In this document: one piece after another, positions 47,817-57,903 of the stretch | How the letters are laid out: the number at the start of each line of letters is the position of its first letter | Numbering within the stretch: the stretch's first letter is position 1 | Assembly (NCBI GenBank): GCA_019916065.1 | Contig: CM034234.1 | Span: forward strand, 12,878,520-12,942,519 | Length of the DNA stretch: 64,000 nucleotides | Source: Vitellaria paradoxa | Lineage: Eukaryota > Streptophyta > Magnoliopsida > Ericales > Sapotaceae | Direction: 5' to 3' | Notes under the pieces: model-generated | Told to the model about the DNA's origin: nothing | Databases searched by the model: none | The model's input: only the letters and a program-made list of their open reading frames with translations | Program-made: the position numbers and the translations under genes

Positions 47817-49320
47817 CTACAATGCTTTGGCTATCATCAGAGTCATAGTTCCGAGCAACTCTGGATTGGAGAGAACTGGTAGATTAGCCTCCTCATGATT
47901 TGGTAGGTTCTAAAACCAAAATAAACAAAAGAAATTAAGCAATACAGTAGGTTCAAACCACATGCACCATCAAGGAACCCAAGGACAAGGGTGTTGGTCC
48001 GTGTTTGGTTAAAGGATAAAAAATGAGGAATTGGAATGTTACTCCAATGGCCCGAAATCCATCGTTTGGTGTAACAAAATGTCCATATAGTACAAGTCCA
48101 CTTTGGATAATAAATCCCCAAAATGAGAGATGGAATACATGATATTATGTATGCCTAATGTGTTATTTATCACCTAATGTATTATTTATCCCTCATCATC
48201 TAATTTATTCCAATTCCCCAATCAAACATAACCTCAAGGCAACAAAAGGTAAGGACAAAGGTAAGGCAACAAAAGAAATAGGAAAATCCCCCCCCCCAAA
48301 AAAAAAAGGTGAATCTTTAGATTGAAAATTCCATTTTACTGAAATTAATACTCGAATACCTAATAATATAAAACTTACCACGTGGAGTTGGGTGCAAGTA
48401 AGTCTACGCCAAGTGCAACCAGAGTGGAGTAAAAATTCATATAGCTGGAATTTCAAATTTTTAGTTTGTTAAACTGAAATTTGCAGTACAAAAGTTCATA
48501 TTTTTGGAAAATTTTCAAAGAAATACGTATTATTTTTTTGGGGGGGGGGGGGACAAAACAAAAGAAATATCTTTGGATAAATGGCAAGCAACAAAGCACA
48601 AAAACAGGAAGCAGCATGCCTTAACGCAAGTCACGGGATTGACCATGGACACGGAAGCCAATTCTGTCCAACTATGAGATGAACCTTTCATTTAGTAAAA
48701 CAAACCCAGCTACATACGAAGGATGGCAATAATTAAAAAATAAATTTAAATTTACACAAGTTAAAGAAGTTCACGTTATCAAAAACTACCTTTCACCCGT
48801 CATGCAAGGACAACTAATTAACACGTTGCCATACAGATATATTCACCTAGTGGCCTGCTAGAGTTGGTTTTGCCCAAGACCTCGCTGTTATGGTATTTCC
48901 CTTCCTACCTTGATATTCCACCTCTCTTATAACAGTACAATCTTATGCCTCATATTTTCAGCTAAAAATTTTTACACATACCTCACATTTTCAGCTACAA
49001 AATTTTATAGTGTCTTATTGGGTCCCCTAAGCCCGTATATCCCCATCTCTCGTTTGCAAACCTGACAGTTAATACCAAAATGTTTCACATTATAATCCAT
49101 CAACATAGACAAGCATATGGAGGAGTACATATTCAAGCACTGACTAAACACACAAACAACCTAAAATAATAACTGTGCTCATGGGTCCTTTACCACACAG
49201 AATTTAGAATCAATAAATACTCCTTACTTGTTTAACTGGATGCGTGATGTCTATCACTGGGTGAAGCTCAATGGTGGAAAAGCCTCCTACAGGTGAAGGT
49301 CTATCCTTGGCACTTGCAAT
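47817..49320 (-). CDS. Three terminal exons of an unidentified gene or gene fragment
   Basis: On the minus strand three segments join in phase 0 with canonical splice sites: 49320-49228 (IASAKDRPSPVGGF then STIELHPVIDITHPVKQ), 48444-48379 (LYEFLLHSGCTWRRLTCTQL and HV) and 47909-47817 (NLPNHEEANLPVLSNPELLG, ending IAKAL and a TAG stop). Donors are GTAAGG and GTAAGT; acceptors are TAG, CAG and TAG. The consistent phase argues for a real gene 3' end. I do not recognise the protein, and no start codon was found. A possible further upstream exon starts at 49560 (frame LSYRRKPW), but the space up to the SF3B1 stop is only about 260 bp. It could be a truncated gene, or exons spliced within the SF3B1 3' untranslated region. 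Confidence 0.45.
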
Positions 49321-49580
49321 CTAGCCAGGAAAATAATTTCAGCAAGGAAAAAGGCAAAACATAGCACATCACAACAGAGATACAATATTAAAATAGCAAT
49401 ATATTATAAAGAGTTTTCACATGTGCAGATAATATCTCCACTAATATGAGAAGGAATTTAACCATATAAAATCCTACAAATTTGAAAATGAGACAGCAGC
49501 CAAAAGAACCGAATCAAAATCCATGCGGACACTACCCAAGGTTTCCTTCTGTAGCTTAACCTGCATACAAGAAAAGCAAT

Positions 49581-52500
49581 TCAGACGAACATTGTCAACT
49601 CAGGTCGACTATATATGTTATGCTCCTCGTCCTCCAGCACAGGATAAACAGCCACAAGTGCATCTTGAGCACCAATATAAAGTGAGTTATATATCTTCCA
49701 GTACACTTCCCTAACCTTCCTTGCCGGATGGAACAGTCCCTGAAGACAGTAGTTAAGCACTACGGCTGCACCCAGTGCCACCCTCATTCCTTCAATGGCC
49801 TCCATGACAGCATTTATAACGTGCGGGGATGTCTCAAAGATGTTTGGCCAAACGTAGTTCAGCAAGTGGATTAAAGCATCCTCACATCCCAACCCAGCAA
49901 CTCCCAAGGCCATGTGTTTCACAGCAGAAGCAGCAGTTTGCCTATGAACCAAGTCTCTGTCCATGAGAGCATCCTCTAGTAATGGAGTCACTGCATATAT
50001 GTAATCCTTTCCCATTTCACCAATGTACTCAAATAGAAATGACAGAGACTTCAGTACACCATTCTGGACATTTAGCTCTGGCACACGATATTCATTCATC
50101 AGGGCAGGTAACACTGTAAAAGGAGAGCATGTTTCCGCCACTATTGCAATTGCCACCGTAGTGCAAACACGATTCTGACGCTCCTGCACTTTGAGGTTGT
50201 TCAATAATGTTGCCAGAACATCTTGTGGTCCAATAGCCTTTGCAATGTACCCAAATGTATTGACTGTAGCTCTCCGGATACCCTTTTTGTGAGCTTTAAG
50301 CATCTCCAATAGCTCAAAACAGATCCGCATCCACTCTCTAGCTGGCACAAACTCTGCACCACGATCAGCAATTCTACCAACAAGGTCAATACAATTCTCC
50401 TGGACTTTCTCGTGACGATTCTTCAAGATTGGGGTTAATCGAGGAAGCAAATCCTTTATTGGAGGAGTCATTTTTGTCATACCAATGACATTAACAATTG
50501 CCTTGAGTGCTCCCAGTATTGATCCCAAAACTTCTGGGTACTCCTCTCCCAAATACTCATACAAGACAACCCCAAGATGGCCCATCAACTGCTCTTCTTG
50601 ACACTGCTTCATCACCACTGCAATCCTAGAGATGAGATCAGCCGCTTGCTGCCTCACCTTTGCACTCTTGTTATTGAGGCGCCACTTTATGGTACCACAT
50701 ATCTGGGGAAGGTATGGCTTCACTCTCTGCCCAAGAGCATTTACAACTGCACCAAACCCATTAAGCATCACATTAGCATCATCACTGGTCTGCTCCTGGA
50801 AGGCATAAAGTATACCATCAATTAGAAGCTCCTCCAATCGAGCATCAATGTCAGATGCGCCCAGATTTGCAACCACCTTCTCAATTGTTTCCATAACCAT
50901 CCTTCTATATGGTTCACTCTCATCTTTAAGGTCCTCAACTACTCTTCCCACTATATCAGCAACACCGACCTTGTTAGCTATCTCTACAGTAGTTTCCACA
51001 AGCTGCCGGTAATTTCTGCGATCCAGAGCCATCCTTCTGACCCAGAAGTTTCGGAAGAACTCAGGAAGGATATCATTTCGGATGTAATCAGCCTCCACAC
51101 CTTCTGTACTCACACACTGCTTCACCACCTTCAAAACAATTTTCTTCATTTCTTCATCGGGTGATTGAAACTCACGGATTAGAATAATCATAACTTCCTT
51201 GGTATAGTAGCTGGCATATATTGCATCCATTAGAGGAATAATAAAACCAATTGCCTTCAGGAATGCAGCCAAGACTTTTCCACGGTGTGATCTAATACCC
51301 TTCCACAAAGGCTTCAAAACCGAGTCAAAACTTTCAATACCATAAGGAGCAGCAGCCTCAGCAAGGGCAGCCAAAGACAGTGCTGTAATAGTTCTGACCT
51401 TCTGATTCTCATCGTTGAGACCATGTTCAATGATTTCTACAAGAGATCTCAAATGCGGAAGAACAGCGCAGCCTATCAAAATAGCAATCTGCTGAACAAT
51501 TTTGATGCCGGTGTGACGAGCTTGCCAAGATTTCTTACTCTGACACACAGCTTTCAAGAATGGCAACAGCGCAGGAATGCCAAGTGCCGAAGCAACAACA
51601 CTGAAGGCTCTTGCAGTGGTGTTCCTCACATACTCGTCAATGTTATCAATATCCGGACGCATTGCAGCAATCATAGTTGCAAGGCCAGCTGCCTTGCTGA
51701 GATTGGAAATGATCTCTCTTCCCTCTACACGGGCATAATAATCTTCATCAATCAACAGGGGCTCAATCACGACCAGAATTTTGTGTACATAAGGACGAAC
51801 TAACTCATCCAACTTGTACAATACCCTGTCGATTACTTTAACCAATAGATGTCTCTCCTGATCTTCCAATGTGGGTTGCATGAGCAATGGCAAAATACGG
51901 TTAAATAATGGCCCAGCACCAAATTCTCGAGCCTTGTCAGTGAGCTGTCTCAGAGCAGTTTTCCTCTGTGGAGGTGTCCCGTTCTTGACCTTCAGGAGCA
52001 GTTTCATAATTTTTCGCTCCTTCTGCTCATCAGGAGACAACTCCTCCTCATCTTCTTCGTTCAATAATGCACCGAAGTACTGATAATCCTCTGGCTTCAT
52101 GAATGGCAGCCCACCAGGCAATTCCTTAGGGACATCAAACTGTTGACCCCTATTTTCCTCAGGAATAGAGTAAAGAGGAGTGCCCAATGGAGTTGGAGTA
52201 GCAAGGAGTTTCCTTGCAGGTGTTCTAATAGGAACGTACGAAGGTGGGGGTTCCAGAATCTTATACCCCTCTTGCGGGAACATCGCATCGAGTTCTTCAT
52301 CTGTCAATGGGCGATTCCTCTCTTCAATATCTTTTTCCCACCTCAATAAATTATATTGCTCGGGAGTTATGGCACCACGCAAATTAATAGCTCCCGGAGT
52401 TGGTGTAGCAAGTTCAACCCCTCCTACAGGAGTCACACCTGGAGTATAGGCTGCAGCTGGGGTCGCACCAGCCATTGGTGTTGCACTTCCCATTGTTGCA

Positions 52501-53399
52501 GGAGTCTCATCCCACCTTGACCTCTGACGTTTTGGAGTTGGTGTCGCAAGCCCAGCCAGCTTTGGTGTGGCATCCCAAGTCATCCCAGCTGGAGTAGCAC
52601 CAGGAGTAACGCCTCCACCAGCTGGTGTTGCATCAGAATCAGCCAACCGACCTGGGGTAGGAGTCTCATCCCACCTGTTCCTTCTAGACAACGAGGGAGT
52701 CGCATCACCAACCCTTCCTGGGGTCGGTGTCGCATCCCACCTTCCAACACCTGGAGTTGAATCTGGCAGATCCCAATCAGATGCGGTCTTAGCTTTCTTG
52801 GCAGCACCATCCTCCTGAGATTGATCCCACCTATTCCTCCTCTTCTGGGTTGGCTGGGCAGCAGCTGCTGCCGGCTCTTGCTCCTTCTCTGCTGCCTTAC
52901 TCTCTTCCTCCTCTTTCTTCTTCTTGGCAATGGCCCTCAAAATCTCCTCTTTCTCCCTTTTCAAAGCCTCCTCTCTCATCACATCAGCATAAGTCCTCAC
53001 AGACACATCAGGGGTCTTATCCCCACTTGCAAATGCATCATGTCGCTCCGGAGAAATCACCCGGTTCAACCGTCTCCGCCTGTAATCATCCTCCCTGTCA
53101 ATGATCCTCTGAGGTTTCTTGAACCCCATGGCCTCATCTTCATCTCCACCCCTAGGCATCTCCTTCAGCAAGGACTTCGGGGCCGTGTATGAAGCCAACT
53201 TCCTTGCAACCTCGGAATCCAGGGCATCAAAATGATCCTCGTCGTCGTTGACTGGTATGGATTGCTCGTAACCCTCAAAGGGGTTGTTTCCGCCATAGAG
53301 ATCAGTGTCAAAAGTAACTGAAGTAAGGGATGCAAGCTGTTGCTCCATCTTTCTCCTCTCTTCTTGAGTTTTTGCAATCTCAGGATCTACAGACGCCAT
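49581..53399 (-). CDS. SF3B1: Splicing factor 3B subunit 1 (U2 snRNP SF3b155)
   Basis: One uninterrupted frame of 1272 aa, close to the plant family length and full-length at both ends. The protein is the HEAT-repeat scaffold of SF3b, which clamps the branch-site duplex in the U2 snRNP. Residues 1-430 are low complexity, with TP-rich repeats and tryptophan ligand motifs ([28 protein letters not shown]) that bind U2AF-homology domains. From about residue 470 to the end are HEAT repeats. These include [30 protein letters not shown] and [12 protein letters not shown], which contain the equivalents of human R625, H662, K666 and K700, all unchanged. The lack of coding introns is usual in plants. 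The start is the first ATG, and a TATA box lies about 450 bp upstream. Confidence 0.97.
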   Translation of the reverse strand: MASVDPEIAKTQEERRKMEQQLASLTSVTFDTDLYGGNNPFEGYEQSIPVNDDEDHFDALDSEVARKLASYTAPKSLLKEMPRGGDEDEAMGFKKPQRIIDREDDYRRRRLNRVISPERHDAFASGDKTPDVSVRTYADVMREEALKREKEEILRAIAKKKKEEEESKAAEKEQEPAAAAAQPTQKRRNRWDQSQEDGAAKKAKTASDWDLPDSTPGVGRWDATPTPGRVGDATPSLSRRNRWDETPTPGRLADSDATPAGGGVTPGATPAGMTWDATPKLAGLATPTPKRQRSRWDETPATMGSATPMAGATPAAAYTPGVTPVGGVELATPTPGAINLRGAITPEQYNLLRWEKDIEERNRPLTDEELDAMFPQEGYKILEPPPSYVPIRTPARKLLATPTPLGTPLYSIPEENRGQQFDVPKELPGGLPFMKPEDYQYFGALLNEEDEEELSPDEQKERKIMKLLLKVKNGTPPQRKTALRQLTDKAREFGAGPLFNRILPLLMQPTLEDQERHLLVKVIDRVLYKLDELVRPYVHKILVVIEPLLIDEDYYARVEGREIISNLSKAAGLATMIAAMRPDIDNIDEYVRNTTARAFSVVASALGIPALLPFLKAVCQSKKSWQARHTGIKIVQQIAILIGCAVLPHLRSLVEIIEHGLNDENQKVRTITALSLAALAEAAAPYGIESFDSVLKPLWKGIRSHRGKVLAAFLKAIGFIIPLMDAIYASYYTKEVMIILIREFQSPDEEMKKIVLKVVKQCVSTEGVEADYIRNDILPEFFRNFWVRRMALDRRNYRQLVETTVEIANKVGVADIVGRVVEDLKDESEPYRRMVMETIEKVVANLGASDIDARLEELLIDGILYAFQEQTSDDANVMLNGFGAVVNALGQRVKPYLPQICGTIKWRLNNKSAKVRQQAADLISRIAVVMKQCQEEQLMGHLGVVLYEYLGEEYPEVLGSILGALKAIVNVIGMTKMTPPIKDLLPRLTPILKNRHEKVQENCIDLVGRIADRGAEFVPAREWMRICFELLEMLKAHKKGIRRATVNTFGYIAKAIGPQDVLATLLNNLKVQERQNRVCTTVAIAIVAETCSPFTVLPALMNEYRVPELNVQNGVLKSLSFLFEYIGEMGKDYIYAVTPLLEDALMDRDLVHRQTAASAVKHMALGVAGLGCEDALIHLLNYVWPNIFETSPHVINAVMEAIEGMRVALGAAVVLNYCLQGLFHPARKVREVYWKIYNSLYIGAQDALVAVYPVLEDEEHNIYSRPELTMFV

Positions 53400-53847
53400 T
53401 TCCGTGATTCAAACAGGAATTCGAAATCTATTTCTCCCAATTCCAAACCCAACCCTAGCCCTAACCTTATTAATTTTTAATCCCCAATCTCTCTCAGCAC
53501 TAACAAATATATTTACCTACGCAAAACCTGAAAACACAAATCATCGTCTCTTCAAAATTGATAGAAAAAATGAGAAACAGTCCGCGAAAAAGAAGAACTC
53601 CGAATAATAAACAAGAGCATCGAAGATAAATAATCAAAGAAATTCAGATTTGCAAGGAGGAGAAAGAAGAATTTGAGAAGAAAACTAACCCTTTTTTTTT
53701 TTTTTTTTCTCTCTCTGTGTAGAAGGGATTGATCTTCGCGATGGCAGGTCCTTCACACGAGTTCGCGAGCCCTAACCGAAACTGAAACGCTCCTCTCCCA
53801 AGAAAGCAGCTATCCAAACATCGGGTCTGTTACGGGTTTAGGGTTCT

Positions 53848-53857
53848 ATTTATAGAG
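53848..53857 (-). promoter_or_regulatory. TATA box of SF3B1
   Basis: On the minus strand CTATAAATAG lies about 450 bp upstream of the start codon. The intervening leader contains T-rich and AG-ending sequence (for example TTTTCAG near 53527), so a 5'-UTR intron is likely but its borders are not certain. Confidence 0.5.
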
Positions 53858-53859
53858 CA

Positions 53860-54698
53860 AGGAATTAGCCGACTTAGGGTCGGGCCCCCATTTTTTGTCC
53901 ACTTATTTTTTTTAAGAAAATTAGAAAAAAAAAAAAAACAAAGTCTTAATTTTAAGGAAATTATGAAAAATCAAAAGTCTTAATTTTAAGGAAATTATGA
54001 AAAATCAAATCCTTAATTTTCCGATGAGAGGATAGGGTAATTTGGGGAAAATGGATGGAAATCCCCATCTTGATCTTTATCATTTGTCTCTCCTTACCAC
54101 GTGGTATCTTCGAATAAATTTATCAAATTTTAATACTTTTTAAATTTTAATAAAATAAGTTATTTATTTATTTTACAAATTCTTTAAATACCTTTTTATA
54201 ATATCTATTTTATATTTTTAATACGAAATAAAAAAAATAACTCTACATTGAGAATAAAAGAAGAAAGGGAAAATTTATTTCTTTCAAAAAAAAAAAAATT
54301 GTACACTGGGTTGCAAAAATATTAATAATTTTTTAAAAAATATTAATATTGATTAACTTAACTAAACTAAACTAAATTAATATTAATATAATATATTATA
54401 CCCAATATATTAAATATAAAATTATTAAAATATATATATATATAGTATCATAAATTGAGATTTATGGTCAAAAATTATTAAACTAAAATTTAATAATTCA
54501 AATACATTCATATTTTTTTTAAATTAAAAAAATATCAATACAATTCAACCGTTGAATTTTAATCATATGATTCTCATCTCAGATTCGCCGAAATGATTCT
54601 TATGTCATCTCTCCGTTATTCATAAATTATGCATAAGCATTGCGCAAACTAATTTTAAAGACAAATACGAAGTTTCGAAACGATACATAAGCTAACGT
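53860..54698. other. AT-rich spacer upstream of SF3B1
   Basis: No gene was recognised. A ~28-bp duplication (AAAGTCTTAATTTTAAGGAA) occurs near 53940 and 53972, and a TA tract near 54432-54442. Confidence 0.5.
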
Positions 54699-55686
54699 GG
54701 GGCTGCAACGCCGCCGTTTTGCTTTCTTTTTTTTTTTTTTTTCAATGAAAATTTCATAAAAAAGACATGCAAGTGGGTGGAATCGAACTTAAGCCAGGCA
54801 ATCGTGAGGTAGTTTTTTGGCCATTTGGTGCAAACCGGAATTTGACACTTGGAAGCTTCACTTTAAGCTTTAAATTTCTTTTAATAATTAAATTTATGAA
54901 TTTTCACTTATTTATAAAATGAAATTTCAATAACTATTTAATAAAAATGTAAAAACAAAATAATTGTTGACACTTTATATTATAATTGATTAAAAGATAA
55001 TATTTTAATTACTAAGAAAAAGAATTAAATTCTGAAATAAAATTTCGAAAAAACTCACAGTAAAAAATGAATTCACCCATTAATTTCATAAAATTAAATA
55101 TATTTTATTATTTTATAATATTAAATGCTTTAGTTGTTAAAAAAAATAATTTTCAAATAATTCTTGAAAAAATCAAGTATCAAATAAAATAATTCTTGAA
55201 AAAAAACATTTCTCAAATAATTCTTGATTGTTTTACATATCAAGTATTTAATAATATAAAATAATAAAATACATTTAATTTTATAAAATTAATGGGTGAA
55301 TGTACTTTGCACTGTGAGTTTTTCTTAAAATTTTATTTTAGAATTTTTTTTTTAATCTTTTATCAATTGTAACATAGAGTAATAGTAATTATTTTACTTT
55401 TACATTTTATTAAAAGGTCGTCGAAATTCCATTTTATAGTTCATTAAAAATTCATAAATTTAATTATTAAAAGAAATTTAAAGCTTAAAGTAAAATTTCA
55501 GACAAAATATTACTTAAAATTAATTCAACTCAACCTAAAAATTTCTTTTATTTTACCTAGTGGCCACATCTCACGATTCGCTGGCGTGAGTTCGATTCCA
55601 TCCGTTTGCATTTTTTGCTGAAATTTATCCCCCCCCCCCAAAAAAAAAAAGCAAAAAAGCAAAACGGCAGCGTTTATTGCAGCCCC
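54699..55686. mobile_element. Foldback-type long inverted repeat with tRNA-like arms
   Basis: Two arms of roughly 450 bp are complementary over nearly their whole length. The left arm starts GGGGCTGCAACGCCGCCG; the right arm in reverse complement starts GGGGCTGCAATAAACGCTGC. The arms meet near 55170-55220. Each arm contains a tRNA-like block reading outwards: (+) 55553-55600 with CCTAGTGGCC and the B-box-like GAGTTCGATTCC, and its mirror on the minus strand at about 54780-54835. A T run after the right block could stop Pol III. No frame is present. A single arm of the same family lies at about 62480-62960. Confidence 0.6.
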
Positions 55687-56545
55687 CCCTTGCCCCAATC
55701 ATACCATACTAGTGCCATAAAAAGCTCTCTTTTTTTTTTTCTCTTTCATTCTTTCTATTTTATCTTTCCGTTCTCTCTGGCGCTCAAATCTGGAAAATGC
55801 AAGACAACGGTTTATCTTATTTTTTTTTTCTTTTTTTTTTTTTCGGATGACCAAGAATTTTTTTTTTCTTTTTTTGAATGACCCAGGAAATTACACTTCC
55901 AACCTGCAACTTCCAAATCTACCGTTAGGGCAAGAATATCTCTTTCCTACAGCTTGCCCTTGCCACACTTAAATTTCATCTCTCTCTCTTTCCAACTCAA
56001 AATCTCTGAGTCCCCACCCCCTCAAATTTCTGGGTTAATCATATCAATTCATTTATAACTCCAAATTCACCTGGCACTGATGATTCTTCGATATCTATCA
56101 CATCATCTGCTTCCAATCCCCTGGCTCTCATCAAATAAGGTCACACAAAGGATATTAGAATATTGACTCAGGTTTTCAAGTTAAAGCAGGCAGCATAGAA
56201 TCCCTCCATTGGGTTGGTTTGTAAAGTGTAGTAGATCCCTCCTTTGTGTAGGTTTGGACATACAATCCACTCTGTCAAAATAATATCAATGGTTCATTAA
56301 ACAAAAACGGAAATAAAAACCCAACAAAAGAATATGCAAACATCAGTAGAAGCAGGCATTATCTACAAAATGGAACCCTCATTTTACAACATGAAAAAAA
56401 AAAGGAGGCAATACAAAATATTATTGTAATAAACGCTTCAAGGCACAGCTGGTTAAAATAGACTACAACTCTGCGCGTGAGTTTACTTCAAAATAATATC
56501 TACAACAAAGAACTAGGCACAGAGGATCCTACTAACCATGCATTG
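55687..56545. other. Region downstream of TFIIIA and the hAT insertion
   Basis: No coding segment was recognised. There are homopolymer T and C/A runs at 55630-55850. On the minus strand 56130-56545 continues beyond the hAT element and may hold the original TFIIIA 3' end. Confidence 0.4.
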
Positions 56546-56553
56546 CCCAGGAC

Positions 56554-57838
56554 TAGGGGTGGCAAAATGGGCGGGTTGGGTGGGTTAGTAATGGGTTTAA
56601 ACGAGTTGGAGAATAAATGGGTGCAACCCAAACTCACCCATTTAAAAGGCGGGTTAGATATGAGCGGGTTGAATATGAGTTATATCAAACCCATGAACCC
56701 ATATCCAACCCATTTACTTATGACCCAACTTACTTTTTTAAAAAAAATTAAAAATTTATTTCAATTAATATGTATATATATATATAAATACATCAATATT
56801 TATTTTAATTAATATAATATTATACATATTATATAATATTATATATTATATTTATATTTTTCAGTTAATTTCGAATTTGTACGAACCGATTTATTTTTTA
56901 TTCAATTTTAAATTAACAACTCTCTCTCTCTCTCTGCGCGCACGCACGCGTGCACGTATGTGTGTTGGGGGTGCGTGTGTGTGCGTGCGCGTGCACGTGT
57001 GCGTGCGCTTGTGCATGTGTGTGTGCATGTGTGCGCGTGTGTGCAGGTGTTCGTGTGTGTACGTGTGCGCGCACGAGCTCGTGTGTGTGTGCGTGTGCGC
57101 GCCCACACGCGTGTGCATGTGTGCCCGCGCGCCCGTGTGTAGGTGTGTATGCATGTATTTGCGCGCGCGTACGTGTGTTCACGTGCACGCATGTGTGTAG
57201 GTATGTATGCGTGTGTGCACGCGCGCGCGTGCGTGTATGTGTGCACGCGTATGTGTGTAGGCATATATACTTGTGTATGTGCGTGCGCACGCGCGTGTGT
57301 AAGCGTGTATGCGTGTATGTGCGCGCGTGCGTGTATGCGTGCGCACGCGTGTGTATGCGTGCGCACGTGCGTGCACCTGTGTAGACGTGTGTGTGTGCGC
57401 ACGTGTGTGTAGACGTATATGTGTGTGTGGGCGCATGTGTGTACGCGCATGTGTTATTTGTATTGAATATGGAGGAGAATATGAACAGAGAATGGAAGAA
57501 GAAATAAATTATATATAATGTATATATTATACATTTATTGTATACGCTGAATATATATATACACATCATATATATATAATGTATATATTATACATTTATT
57601 ATAGATATTGCTAGAGAGAGAGAACAGTGTAAAGAGAGAGGAGGGTTAAACTAATTTTTTTAACTTAAATGGGTGTTTTAACGGGTCCCGTTTCACAACC
57701 CATTTACACCTGTTTATAAATGGGTATTTTATAAGTTACCCAATTACAACCCAATTAGTAAAATAATAGGACCCAAACCCATTTATTATGGGTTTAATTG
57801 GGTGGGTTGATGGGTTTGGGTCAATTTTGCCACCCCTA
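56554..57838. mobile_element. hAT element with 8-bp target duplication and Z-DNA-like core
   Basis: The ends are TAGGGGTGGCAAAATGGGC and, in reverse complement, TAGGGGTGGCAAAATTGACC. The exact 8-bp duplication CCCAGGAC flanks it at 56546-56553 and 57839-57846. Subterminal regions contain many copies of the ACCCA/TGGGT motif on both strands, as in hAT transposase-binding regions. There is no transposase, so it is non-autonomous. The centre is a long GT/GC tract annotated separately. Confidence 0.9.
56920..57462. repeat. Alternating purine-pyrimidine GT/GC tract, potential Z-DNA
   Basis: After a short CT run, about 520 bp consists almost entirely of TG, CG and CA steps (GTGTGCGCGTGTGC-like) with few breaks. 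It is CpG-rich in an otherwise AT-rich window. Such alternation favours left-handed DNA under supercoiling. Open frames across it on all strands encode only Cys/Val or His/Thr strings and are artefacts. Confidence 0.85.
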
Positions 57839-57903
57839 CCCAGGACAAGAATATGAACAAATTATCATACAATACCAAAAAGTAATAGACAGAGATGCAA
57901 GGA

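Noticed and set aside
49523..53192. Antisense and alternate frames within SF3B1 (for example 52580-52930 and 51423-51803)
   Set aside because: They are shadows of the conserved 1272-aa frame and have no independent similarity.
55606..55881. 91-codon frame rich in Phe and Pro
   Set aside because: It is produced by homopolymer T and C/A runs and shows no conserved features.
56877..57569. Many overlapping open frames on both strands, up to 218 codons
   Set aside because: They come from the alternating GT/GC tract and encode only His/Thr or Cys/Val strings, with no start context or domain.
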